From Valencia hispanica (taxonomy: Eukaryota > Chordata > Actinopteri > Cyprinodontiformes > Valenciidae), in assembly GCA_963556495.2 (NCBI GenBank), contig OY747709.1, positions 20,647,400 through 20,711,399 of the forward strand: 64,000 bases of DNA. The letters run 5' to 3'. The notes under the pieces were generated by a model that did not search any database, was not told the origin of the DNA, and was given only the letters and a program-made list of their open reading frames with translations. This document shows, one piece after another, positions 39,586 to 51,359 of the stretch. The position numbers and the translations under genes are program-made. Positions within the stretch are counted from its first letter, which is position 1. Each line of letters starts with the position of its first letter.

Positions 39586-42500
39586 CTAATCCTGAGAGGC
39601 TGACCTAGATCGTGAACGAGACCTTGAGCGAGAGACTGAGCGGGACGCTGAACGTTTCTCTCTGGATTTAGAGCGACGTTCACCTTCCTGTGGGGACGGG
39701 GAGCGGGAAGCTGATTTGGCAGCACGCTCCTCTTTTCCATTTTCGACAGGGGAAGCTGAACGGCTGCGGGACTTCTTGTTGCTGTCCTCACCGTCACCAC
39801 CACCATCCATCTCCTTGGATCTGCTACGAGAATCCCGCTCTGACTTTGGCTTAGAGCGGCTCTTGGAACGGGACTTTGATTTCCTATCAGCTGAACGCGA
39901 ACGAGATTTCTGTGACCGTGAGCGGGATTTAGACTTATGGGACCCAGAACGAGATCTGTTGGTGCGAGAGTGTGATTTCCTTTCTCCTGACTTGGAGCGA
40001 GACTTCCTCTCAGACCTTGAGCGAGAATGATGCCGTCTCTTGTCGCTGCGGGATCGAGATCTAATGGGGAGAACCAGAAATGATTCTGATTACATTTTGT
40101 GCATTTGCTCAGATTAACAGCACTCAAAAACTCTTACAGGGGATTTAAAAGATTAATTCATTGATTCTACATGAAATATTTAAATCCAAACTCACCTAGA
40201 GTGGGATCTGGAACGACTCCTTGAGCTCCTGTGGCTTCTGCTACGGGAGCGGCGGTGACTTCGAGATCTGAGGACAGCAGAGGAGCCACATATGAGATTT
40301 CAAATGAAGCTTTTGTTCAGATACAATAAAATAGAAGCTTGTTTTAAAATAAGAAAATCTACGAAATCCATGGGTAATCCCACCTGGAGCGGCTCCCAGA
40401 GTAAGACCTTCGTTTGCGGGGTCTGTCCTCCACCAACCGAATCTTGCGCCCATTGATGTCCGTGCCGTCCAACTTGTCAATGGCCCTTTTCATGTCAGAC
40501 TGGGTCCTGAACTCAATCACCCCCTCGTTGGCCCGCTCTTTGTGGGCGTCAGCATATGTCACCTCACCTGCCTGACGCATGAAGTCCTTAACGAGACAGT
40601 TAAACAGGGACAAATGTAATTACATGCTCACAGTTTCAACATTCAATGGTTGACTAAATAAAAAGGAAATAAATGGCTTACCTTCAGGTCCTGCCAACTG
40701 CAGCGGCTCGACAAGTTTTCCACAATGAGACGGTACTCTGTACGGACTGGAGGTCCATACTTGTCCCTTCCAGTGCGGCTCCTGCTGCTGTAACCACTAC
40801 CTTTAGAGACGACAGCACACACAAACATTTTTTAGAAAAAAACTAAATTGATACAGTCAATAAAACTACTGGTCTGGGCTACTGAATGAAAACAGGCCAG
40901 ATCAAACTGGGGAATATATTCAAATAAGAGTCCCTTAGTTACCTATATCCTTCACAGAGCTTCAGATAAAAGATTTAACAGCCACTGCAAAGACTTTTAA
41001 AGACTCTGTAGCGTCAAATTATTAAGATGTTTGCTGCTGCAAAGAACACCACTGATTCTTTTTCCAGCTATGCCTTTTTAACTAAAGTATATCTTATTGA
41101 AATGCTTTGGCTGGACAGTGATGTTCTTTCAGGCCTTCTGAACCCTGTAACACAAAGAGAGGAGGCATCCACATGGACTTTGGTCAAGGAGGCTGGCAAA
41201 TTCAATTGAGCCTAAATGATACTATGAATTTCTCTAAATATTTCAACTGGTACTTTACCAGATGCTAGTCTGGTACTGTTTTTTTCTTTTCAGTTTTGCA
41301 CTTACAAATTTTCTTTAGATTGCAAGCTGTCAACTACAGCCGATCCAGTCATGTTTGCTGTCAACATAGAAACCAATGGCAATCCTCACCATCACCCCTG
41401 GTCTATTGGCAAAAGGCTGCTGTCATCATGGCTTCCGGTTAGGTCAGCCAAGGATCAAGGGGGGCAAAGGTCACACACACATTGTAAGGTGAAAGCCAAG
41501 GCCAAACGGGACAGGCAGTCATCTTAGCCAGTCATCTTTAGCCTCAATGGACTCTCAGCCTCAGCCCGCAGCTGGACTCTTTCAAATTGAAACATCAAGG
41601 ACTTTTGTTAATGTTTAAAATATAGAAAAATATATAGAAATGCCAAAGTTAGCAATACACAAATTAAGAAAAAATGTTAGTTAAGTCCTAACCTCTGATC
41701 ACAATGTACATTTAATATGTTGGTTTAAAAAATGTAAACGTGAAGTTAATGACTCAAAGAAACATAAGGAAGAACTTTAACTTACAAATGAAACATCTTA
41801 CACTGTGAAAGGGACTATGGATCAGTCTACTTCCTGACTTGCAGTTACTTGCTCATACCCATCCAGGAACCAGTGTGTAATGCAAGATGGCCCGTGATCA
41901 GGGAGGAGCAAAAACGTACAGGTCAGCAACCATTAATGGGATTGAAATCAACTTCAGAGTGGGGTGGGGTTTGAGCTAAATAAAAAAAAGGTAAAGAAAA
42001 CTTTATAGTAATGACCACAGATGAGTTTGGGAAAACAAAGTACTACGTTTAGTTAAACTACTGCTTCAAAACGTAAAGAAACTACATTTAAAACCACAGG
42101 TTTTAGATATGGAAAAAAAACATGCACGAAATGCGTGCATGCCAGGGTTCTAGCTATGAACCAAAATGGCTTACCTGCGGGAAAAAACAATTAAATACGA
42201 GCCAAGCAGACAAATATGTGCAGCTAATTAATCTATGGCTAAAAACGGTTCTCTTCATACCCTACATCGTAACCTCAACCCGAACGGAAGGTGGGAAATG
42301 GATTTGTTGTAATAAATTACACTTACTGCGCCCTCCGCCCCAGTAACCCCCACCGTAGCTGTCTCGGTCTCGCCGTGGGCCCCGGGCATGCTCGACGATC
42401 ACCCGCTCTCCGCATAGCTCCTTCCCGTTTAGCTCATACACGGCATCGTCGGCATCCCGGTTGTCTTCAAACTCCACGAATCCATACCTGCAGAAAATTA

Positions 42501-42966
42501 CACGGTTCAATATAATACTACATAACAACAATTCGTTAAAAAGCGGCGATTTAAACACGACCAACAACAAGCAGCTAGCTCGGTTAGCTTGGCCCACGCT
42601 AGCTCTGCAATGTAGAAAATACAAAGCCGCCATGTTGGCCATGCGACATTTGCTACACCGTTTCGAGAAATGGTTAGAAACTTAAAACATAAATACGTAT
42701 GTTTCATAAAAATCAGTACATATATTTTAACGTAGCCACACTTGCCAATTAAAACTAAGAAATTTCGAGTTACAGCGTTAGAATTTCCTTCATTAAATTC
42801 GTTCAACATCAGCGGCTCCAAAGCTACGAGCAATGTTCGCGTATTCAGCCAAAACTTACCCGTTTTTCAAATCGATTTCCATTAGTTTTCCATATCCGCT
42901 GAAAAACCGCTGAATGTCCTTTTCACGGACGTGATAACTTAGTCGTCCAATATAGACTCGAGGCAT
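39586..42966 (-). CDS. srsf6: Serine/arginine-rich splicing factor 6
   Basis: A nuclear SR protein that binds exonic enhancers and controls splice-site choice. Six exons join in phase: 42966-42860, 42487-42327, 40800-40682, 40586-40384, 40267-40196 and 40060-39586, in total 1137 bp or 378 aa; human SRSF6 is 344 aa. RRM1 starts at the N-terminus with VYIGRL (RNP2) and contains GYGFVEFED (RNP1), followed by a glycine-rich linker ([10 protein letters not shown]). RRM2 is a pseudo-RRM with the invariant SWQDLKDFMRQ motif, which spans the exon 3/4 junction. The C-terminal half is a long RS domain ending in SRSASQD. Intron 2 is the largest (42326-40801) and holds an unusual conserved-looking block. 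The ATG at 42966 is supported by the family's MPR start. Confidence 0.96.
41390..41580 (-). other. GC-richer island in srsf6 intron 2, candidate poison exon
   Basis: Within an AT-rich intron, 41340-41590 has clearly higher GC and few homopolymers. On the minus strand it offers a strong donor, GATG|GTGAGG, at 41390/41389. Acceptor candidates follow pyrimidine-rich tracts, near 41420 (GATGACAG) or near 41575 (GAGTCCAG), with branch-point-like CTGAC and CTAAC between. Stops occur in the frames an included exon would use. SR-protein genes are known to carry conserved poison exons in such introns. The exact borders here are inference. Confidence 0.4.
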
Positions 42967-43110
42967 GTTTACTTGCTATTTCAGCCTAACTTAACGTTGT
43001 TCTAGACGGTTCTTCAGAACAACTCCTAGCGTTGGGTCCGTTGCGTCAGGCAGAACCTCCCTTAAAACGACTGTTTAGCTCGAGGCCAAAGCCAGCCAAT
43101 CAGAATGAAG
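42967..43110 (-). promoter_or_regulatory. srsf6 5' UTR and promoter with CCAAT box
   Basis: The region upstream of the srsf6 ATG contains an inverted CCAAT box for the minus-strand gene (CCAAT at 43096-43100 on the plus strand), about 130 bp before the ATG. No TATA box is seen. Transcript start is not determined. Confidence 0.4.
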
Positions 43111-43319
43111 GTAAAGACTGCGGTACTTCCCGTATAAAATTTTCAAAGTTAAAGCAGCTGTATGCATTCTTCATTAACCAGCTTTTTTTTAATATCACAT
43201 CTGTGCTAGACATCAACGCGATTCTCTAGTTTATTTTAAATCGTAAAATGTTTTTAATCAATGCTGCTAGTTTTGTTAACCTTTTCACGTGCCCCTCAAG
43301 CTTGAATTTTGCTTAGAAT

Positions 43320-43720
43320 GGTGTAGAAATCCGACATAGTCCTATATAGAGATGTGGTGGAGGCATTGGCAAACACAATCATTGAAAGATGGTGGTGGCA
43401 TGTTGTGATGTTTTCTCTTTGGAAGGGAGGATGAAGCCAGCCTGGGTTGATGGATGGACTTAAGTGAGACAAAACCCTGTTAAGAAGGCTGCATAAAACT
43501 TTACTGGGTTAGAGTTTCATCTTCCAGCAAGGCAATGATTTAAGTGTTGGAGCAGGCCAGTCAAGGTTTTCAATTGAGATTCTGTTGCAACATTTAAAAA
43601 CAGCTGGTCAGGCCTTATTCAGATGATGCTGTTTTGCAAGGAAGAATAGACTTAAATTTCAATCAGGTTTTTTTGTGCAGCTGATTGAGATTTGAACCCC
43701 CCCCCAAAAAACCTGCATCT
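43320..43720 (+). mobile_element. Tc1-like transposase relic
   Basis: GGTGGTGGCATGTTGTGATG, then TCATCTTCCAGCAAGGCAATGA, corresponds in the plus direction to the transposase region around the second catalytic aspartate; the frame is destroyed. It sits in the intergenic gap between the srsf6 promoter and the eif2s2 3' end. Confidence 0.5.
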
Positions 43721-44060
43721 GTAATTGCAACAAAATGTACGTATTAAAGTGGAAGTGAAGACACGCATCTCACATTTTGACTTGCATTAAAATCCCCCCA
43801 AAAAATCCTTCCTGTTCCCAGTTACACACTGCCGATTTATCACATAACCCCCCCCCCCAAAATTGCATTGTTATGAACACATCCTTAAAGCAATGGCTCG
43901 TTTCTGAATTTATCTCTGACCTTTATATTATTGTGACACCATAATGCCAGTATTTTAAGTGTTACCCAAAAAAAAAAAAAAAAGTTGCACTTCAGTATTT
44001 GTGGCTTTTAGAAACACCCGCTATGACACAATAAAGGAAAGTAGTGGAGAGAGAGAACAT

Positions 44061-44066
44061 TTTATT
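44061..44066 (-). terminator. Candidate poly(A) signal of eif2s2
   Basis: AATAAA on the minus strand, about 1.06 kb beyond the eif2s2 stop codon. The interval 44067-45126 shows no other gene and would be its 3' UTR. A nearer non-canonical signal cannot be excluded. Confidence 0.4.
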
Positions 44067-45126
44067 TAAGTAAAAACCCGGTTTTAAAACGACTGGTCCG
44101 ACCTCATCAGGCTCACACAAAAGCAAAACCGACATCATGTGGTCTGTAGCACATGAACCGATTTATATTCTGGGTAGATTATAGAGTAAAACTCTTCCTC
44201 GATTCTTATATCAATCAGCAACAAGTAAACTTTGAAGGTTTTTCATTTACTATAAACCCAAGAAAACCAGGCTTTCTTGACAAAATTTTAATTTCAAATT
44301 GCTCAAATCAGGTTGATAAAAACATTGATCTAATCTTTAGAAATCCTCAATGCAACAAAAGTACTCAGATAGTTTAGTTTCTGTCTTACACAGCCTCACC
44401 ACATCAGTCGTGTTCATCACAGTTCTTTGTTTAGCCCCAAAAGTTTTCATTTCTTACCTTTGACAGTAAAGCCATTAGCAAGCCAGATTAAGAATATTTT
44501 TCAATAATTTGGCTAAAACTATAAATGAATTATAGTCTCGTCAATTAGATCTTTCTTTATATCAAGCTGCTGCATAGAAACCTAAACAGTTATGTGATTT
44601 GACCAAATAAAACCTACAGCTTATTGTTTAGCCACAATGAGCTGAAGAATATGCAAAGACATCAAAACTCTTATGTGGATCAGCCTAGTTTAACACAATC
44701 TGACTGGCTGTGGTGTAAATGTATCCGCTTGTCTTCATCTCTGGTATGTATGAAGTGGGAGAAGGAAGAAAGAATTCAAGCTGTGGTCAATCAGGCTTTT
44801 CTTGAACAAAATCAAAAATCACAGCAAATGGAAAAAGTTCTAAGAGGCAGAGGGTTCATCGGCTAAACAACAAAACAAATGCATTCGATCCAATGGTGTT
44901 CTCTGGTGAACATCAACCACTTTACAGCACCTGAACCTTTTCTGCTGCTTTTAGATATCTCTCGCTCCCCACCTGCCTGTGCAGGCGATGACGACTAAAC
45001 AACAGCCAAACTCCCGCAGTTCAATTCAGAGAGTTCTTTAAGCAAATCAATGAGGGCGTCTTGACCCCGGCTTCTGGTCAAAAACATGTCGTTAGAAGAG
45101 GGAGGGGGCCCAGGTTTCTTGGCCTT

Positions 45127-48100
45127 TTAGTTGGCTTTGGCGCGGAGCTGCGCCCTCTTGCCCGTCACAGCCTGGAAGCCAGTCTTGATGCTGGCGACGG
45201 AGCAGCGGGAGTGGCACGTCTCGCACTGCAGAAAGTAAAGACGCGTGTCCTTCTGCAGGATGGTCTCCGGGGAGCGGCAGGTGTGACACGTCACATATTC
45301 CTCTGCAGAAAAAAAACAACAACATTAGGACTTCAGGTCACACAGGCGTTCGTTAAACATGATTTAATTGCCTTGTTAATCTGTTTTCAAACTAATTCTT
45401 CAAGATAACCTTGAGACTACATTACCCACAATCCAATACAGCTGTAGCTAAATATATTAATTTGTAAATTTGGGACTAACAGAGCACTTTTTTTGTGCAT
45501 TGATGTCAGATTTTCCAAGAAAGCCTCTGATGTATTGTTTTTTTTAACCATATACTGGGCAATGTGGCCTAAAAATAAAATCCCTGATTTTCTTCATACC
45601 AAATCAGACTATAATAAATGTTATTCCTCCCTTTTTTTTCTTAATAAGAAATTACCAATGCCAGAAAATATTTTCCAAAATCTTGCTTTTATTTCAATTC
45701 TCCCTTCTGGCTGACATCACTATGAACCACGGTTGCCCAAGGAGTGCATTGGATAAAAAATAAATAAAAAATCTTCATAGACATCAAAAATCCCAGACCC
45801 AATATATCTTGTTATTGCTCCTTTAAAAAAATGTGATTAGACAGCTTTCTGTAAATAAACAAGTTTACATTTTCAAAATGCTATAAAGCACACATTTCCT
45901 ATACGTTTCCACACTCTGTGCTATTCCAACTATTTAAATAAAACTCTTTCAGGGTGTGATCCAATGGCTGTTGCTATTCATGACTTTAAAAATGTATAAC
46001 TTTACCTTTCTAGACACTTTCTACACACAGTTGGGGGAAGCTTTCCAACATACCGTTCTGTGTTAGAACCAACTACTTCCCCTTACTTTCAGATAGAACC
46101 ACCACTTAAACACTTCCTAGGAGAACTTCCTCCCCTTTAACAATGCATCAATAAATAAATAAAAAAAATCTTCTTTTACATTGAGTAAATTTCATATAAC
46201 ACTGTATTAAGGAATTTGAACCACAAGCATCTAAATAAAATACAATCAAAATTGGCTCAAAACATAAAACAGGGGCATTTCCAACTTACTGATATATCTT
46301 CTCAACACATTTTCTATCTGTTTCTGTTGAAATCTGCCTTTGATCACAAGCTGGTTATTTCCATCTATAGAGCCACTGTGAATACACAAAATTCAAAAAT
46401 TAGGTACGAAGGCTGTTAGTCACACGCGCACCAATAGCTCTGCTCTTTTAAACATTTACAGTTTCTCATTACTGTAAAAATAAAAATACATACCTCGTTC
46501 CCAGCTCAGCCAGCAGAAAAGCGAGAAGGTGTTTAGGCTGACGATGCAACCTGCGAGGAAAAAAGAAGCATGAAGCTTTTGACAGGATTGTCACAGACCC
46601 AGGCCGGGGGGGGGGGGGGGATACAGTACGGATGATCGCCGTGACTCACAGTTTGCAGATATCTGTGAAGTTGACAAAGGACGTTTTCTTGGTTCCCACT
46701 CGGACCACCTGAGGGGGCTTCATCACAAATTTTCTCTTCTCTCCGGCCACCATGTCAGGATTTTTCTCCCGCATGATGTTGAAAACTCTGTTTAGAAGCT
46801 GGAATAAAAAAAATTACAAATAAAAAACAGAGCGATAATATCTTCCACAGAGATCTCAAACATCAGTTTGAGATCATCACAAGAACTGGCTTTTAATTTG
46901 TGGTAGAAGACTTGCTTAGAAATAAAGCAGAGATAAGTCTCTAGGTTTAGGTCTGTCCCCTTCCAGGACAAAGAGATTGATTGAGATGCTGCTGTCATTA
47001 AAATTGGGTAATCTCATTCGGGGGGTTTTCTCTGTAGAAAAGTATTTCTGGCTTACTGCTTCTGTTTTTAGCCATATATCTCTCCAAGATGCTGCGTCTC
47101 AAAAAGAATTGACAGAGGTAATGTCATTATCAACTGTGTGTACTATCCTTTTTTTGTTTTGTTTGTTTTTTCCGTTGAAGGTCTTCTTGGCTCAATACTT
47201 CGGTTTTTAATGGTGCACCTTCCATGGGTGAAACTAGTGACAGAACTACAGCTGTAAATAAACCTGCAGACTCTTATTTGGTCATATGCTTTTGTTTTTA
47301 ACGGAATCGTTCTCCTGAACCAATTTACTGCTGCTGTCAAGTTTGCAAGCTTTCACTGATTCTCCTCCAGTAAAAAGTACTCCTGGCTCTGTGTGTGTGT
47401 GTTTAACTGTGTCTGTTATGAGCAGAGACAATGATAGAACCGTTATTGTTGTTACTAACCAATCATGTATAAATCAATTACTTTTCTTTTTCATAGAAAG
47501 ACAAAGCAAATATCATTTAGTGCATTCATGGTTTTTCGCCCCTTATTCAATGCTTCTGTTTGTAGCCATGTCTCTTTCCCAGACACGCAGAAAAGAGCTA
47601 ACGATGCTAATGCTTCTACCAACTGTGTGTCAAATAGAAGGGATTTCCTAATAGAAAGTGTTTCTGCATGTCTTTCATACAAAGAACCAATGGTGGAAAG
47701 ACTACCCTTATTATCCATGTGTACCCGGTTATTGTTCTTTTCTGAAGAAAGGCCTTTTGGCTTTGCGCTTTTATTTTAAGCTGCGACTTTTTTTTTTAGG
47801 CCGTGCCACAGCTTTCATTTACTGCGTGCACTCATCTCTACTCTTTTTGTATCCCATAGAAAGTACACCTGTTCCAGTGCTTCAGTTTTTAAGCTCTGAG
47901 GTCACTATTTGGTGGTCGCTCCACGTTTCCTCTCAGCCTCCAGTTGATTGCCGCATTAATACTGAGCCTACTTTAGCTGAAAATGTCTTCTTGGTAAAAG
48001 GGAGGCGTTCCTCTCTGCTGATGTAACATGTTTGCTTAGAAGGAAAGGATTGATGCTAAGCCTACTGATGCAATCACCAATGCTTCCTTGAATAACCTTT

Positions 48101-50223
48101 TACTACCATGCATTAAACTACCAACTAAATAACATTCAATTGAACTGTACTGAATATGACTACATGATCGGAGCTTTGAATGAAAGAGTTACTCAAACTG
48201 AATTTGGACTGAATCAGATTCTAGAACACCAAATGTGAATTGGACCCGTTTGTCTCAAGATTATATTTTATGTGAATCTGTACTATAGACATAAACTGAA
48301 TGTCAATGGAAAATTGAATAAAACACACTGCAACAACAATACCTAATCCATTTATTTCCTGTGCCGTCCTACCTCATCGTAAGTGTAGTCTCTTTCCGTG
48401 CCGGCCCACGCTGGTCCCGAGGAGGAAACGAACGAAATTCCATCATTATTTTTGCTCTCATCGTCCTCCAGCGCTGCAAACATAACATGCAAACTTTGTA
48501 ACACAAAGCAGCCTGCTTTACGCCGTTACTATTCCAAGAAAAGCGATTATAATCTCTACCATCATCTTTTTCCAAAAGCTCTCCCTCCTCGAAGTCGACT
48601 TTCTTTGACTTCTTCTTCTTGCCGGGGAACGTCAAGTCTAGGTTGTCCTCCTCGAGCGCCTCAGTCTGCTCCCCTTCAATTTTCAGCTCCTGAAAATAAA
48701 ACAAGTTAAATGCTTTTGCAGACACTATATGTGGGGAAACGGAAAGAAAAAACAATAATAAAAAAACTGCTTAATAGTGACATACCTTTAACCCTTCTTC
48801 TACATCATTCTCAAACACTTTCTTGGGCTTCTTCTTTTTTTTCTTCTGGTTGAAGAAGTTTAGGTCATTCAAATCATCCGATAGTTCTACAAAGATAAAC
48901 ATACCCTGCTGAAATCCAGCCTTTTATGCATTCCATCAACGACTAATGTCAACACAGGGCTGAAAACAAGCTAAACATAAATGATCCTTCTTTCCAACCT
49001 TTTTTCCTGCCTTCATCTTCGTCTATATCCACCTCCTTGTCCTCTCCGACCTCTGGTTCTGCCTCCTTGACTTCCACCTCCTTGGCCTCCTCTCCTCCTA
49101 CCCCCTCTCCTCCTTCCTCATCCAGCATGAAGGGCTTCTTCTTCTTTTTCTTCTTCTTGGTCATGTTGGGATCGAAAATCATCTAAAAAGTGGAGGGAAA
49201 CCAAATAGGGCAAAAAATAAATTCAAGAGATGTAAAGAAAAAGATCCTTGAGCTTTCAAGTTTTGGGGCATTTGAATCAGGAGCTAGTGATACAAAAGTG
49301 AGAGCGACTACAGACCAATATTACTTGCTCTACATCTCTATATCACAAGTCATCTAAACACAGGGTTGATTACGCTTTTTTTCATTTCAATTATCCTAAA
49401 TATTTTACTCACATTTTTTCAGAAAATTTTTACGGTAAAAATAATTACGTTGAGAGTTAATGTACGGCAGCATTTCTAATGCCTTAAGTCTTAAAACACG
49501 CAACCTACAAAAAAATAATGGACGGACAGATTTTTGAATGGATGAATAGAAGGATGGTCAGGCAGCTGTTGGATGAACAGAGGAACTAATGGACAGATGA
49601 AAAAAACAGGTGGATGAGTAGCCAGAGGGATGGATGACAAATGAAAGGATGGATGGCAATATGGACAGTTTGGTAGAAGAATGGATAAATAAATACTTCA
49701 GATCGTGCCACAGGGAATACAATCTAGAGCTAAACGCAATTTATATGCAGTTAAACACGTTTTTTGACTCAGTTTTGACCCAATAGATCAACAGGTCTGG
49801 TTTTATTTGGCCTCCAACAGCGACTCGAGTCAGGCTTCAAGCTGAGCTAAATCTGTTAGACGTGAACGGCTAGCATGTTAGCTAACTTTACCCGCTCAGT
49901 TTGAGCGACCCAACGGCTACGACACGACAGATTCACCCGCTAAAATTAATATTAATCAGCCACACGGTGTGATATTCCCCAGTGCATCAGCATATTTCAC
50001 TGCTTTTTAAAGAAAAACGTCAGTCTGGCTTGTCGGGCCGCTGCTAGCCCCGGTTGCGGCAGCCATGTGAGAGCTGCCGCGGACAGGGAGGGGAGCAACA
50101 CTGCCGAGGCCCAAAGTCATCGGTAAGGACCGAGAAATCAACCATCTGTATCTGCCGATGCTCCCACACCAACACGGACTAAACACGGAGTAGCCTGGGC
50201 CTTCTCACCTCGTCTCCTGACAT
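45127..50223 (-). CDS. eif2s2: Eukaryotic translation initiation factor 2 subunit beta
   Basis: Beta subunit of the GTP-binding eIF2 complex that delivers initiator tRNA to the 40S ribosome in the cytosol. Nine exons join in phase: 50223-50209 (MSGDE), 49182-48999, 48886-48786, 48689-48560, 48473-48373, 46798-46650, 46550-46494, 46375-46290 and 45302-45127; 999 bp, 332 aa, against 333 aa in human. The acidic N-terminal half carries lysine blocks ([18 protein letters not shown] and a weaker GKKKKSKK) that in the family bind eIF5 and eIF2B epsilon. The C-terminal half has the conserved DYTYDELLNRVF core, [15 protein letters not shown] and the zinc-binding CHTCRS...CETCHSRCS domain, ending [10 protein letters not shown]. 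All four zinc cysteines are present. Confidence 0.97.
47020..47900. repeat. Degenerate tandem array in eif2s2 intron
   Basis: Roughly seven diverged units, with starts near 47033, 47172, 47367, 47494, 47652, 47742 and 47856, share a core like TAGAAAGT-TTCTGGCTT, then GCTTCTGTTTTTAGCC. Some also share a tail, AACTGTGTGT (47125, 47404, 47620). Spacing varies from about 90 to 195 bp. No coding frame is maintained. It lies between exons 48473-48373 and 46798-46650. I do not recognise the unit. Confidence 0.5.
49518..49690. repeat. Degenerate GATG-type tandem repeat
   Basis: Irregular GGATGGATGA-like words (TGGATGAATAGAAGGATGG, GGATGGATGACAAATGAAAGG) in eif2s2 intron 1. It resembles a decayed tetranucleotide tract. 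Confidence 0.6.
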
Positions 50224-50324
50224 GTTTGCGGGTTGAAAGGGAGGAAATTCAGTCAACTTCTCTTATCCCTCGATCACTTCCACACGTCTGCGCCGAGAGA
50301 TTTCTTGCATCAGCGCTGGGCAAC

Positions 50325-50365
50325 AATGCGCATGTGTGAAGTCGCCAAACCCTGACGTCACGGCA
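50325..50365 (-). promoter_or_regulatory. eif2s2 core promoter region with CRE palindrome
   Basis: TGACGTCA at 50353-50360 is a perfect cAMP-response-element palindrome 130 bp upstream of the eif2s2 ATG. TGCGCATGTG at about 50337 resembles an NRF1 half site. A CpG-rich block with GCGGC words follows in intron 1 (50035-50130). No TATA box. Confidence 0.55.
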
Positions 50366-50601
50366 AGATGTTGAGAAGCGTTCAAAATCAAAACGGTACA
50401 CAGGGTTCCTATGAGCATGGGATTTATTTGATTCCAGGTCTGCAGGGTAGTGGAAAAGTAAAATAAATAGATTTATGGTTGATACAGATGGATATATTTT
50501 CCACTTACCTATAGAAAATATTGCCACTGGCAGATTTTATTACCTACCCCTTTAACTGATGGGTGTATAGTCTGTGCATTTGTCAATCTATCCACAGAAA
50601 A

Positions 50602-50602
<1 letters not shown>

Positions 50603-50696
<94 letters not shown>

Positions 50697-50800
50697 CATC
50701 CATCCATCCATCCATCCATCCATCCATCCATCCATCCATCCATCCATCCATCCATCCATCCATCCATCCATCCATCCATCCATCCATCCATCCATCCATC
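50603..50800. repeat. Compound TCTA / TCCA tetranucleotide tract
   Basis: About 23 TCTA units (50603-50694) pass without break into about 26 TCCA units (50695-50800). The Ser-Ile-Tyr-Leu and His-Pro-Ser-Ile repeats translated from it are artefacts. It starts 380 bp upstream of the eif2s2 ATG. Confidence 0.97.
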
Positions 50801-51359
50801 GGTTTTCACAGGTTTCCCATTTAGAGCCTGACCACTGGAGTTATATTTAGATATGTATTGTGAACTTTAGTATTTATACTCTAGAATTACCTAATAAAAA
50901 GAGTGAAAACCCTGGAAAAGTGTAAATAATTTTACATGAAAAATGTGAAGGATGCCTGATTAAGAACAAAACCATTGCTTGATATGTAAATATTTCAGTT
51001 AATTCTGTTATTGGACATATACTTTTTCCAATCATTTTTTTCCTAAAAAGGATCCAATAGTACAAGTTTGTTAACAGAGTGCCAACGCATGCGTGGGGGG
51101 GGGGGGGGGGGGTGGTACTTATGAAAAAGTACTTATGAGGATATTGAGCAACAACAAGATTAGTCTCTTCTACGTTTTACATTCCTCTTTCAATCCATGA
51201 ATCATGAAATGCTATAAAATACTTTTATAAATTATATTCCATAAAAGAGGCATTAATTCTGGTATCCAAGAACAAAATTAGGTAAACCCTAATATATTAT
51301 TGCTACTTGTACAAGAGGTTGATGTTAGAGGGTTTTTTTGGCACTCACTTTGACATCTT

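Noticed and set aside
39716..40030. An acidic-basic plus-strand frame opposite srsf6
   Set aside because: It is the antisense reading of the RS-domain codons and has no independent support.
47343..48026. Overlapping plus-strand frames in the eif2s2 intron array
   Set aside because: No frame is kept from unit to unit and none has a recognisable domain; better described as a degenerate repeat.
50563..50850. Long frames rich in IYLS and HPSI repeats
   Set aside because: They are translations of the TCTA and TCCA tandem tracts.
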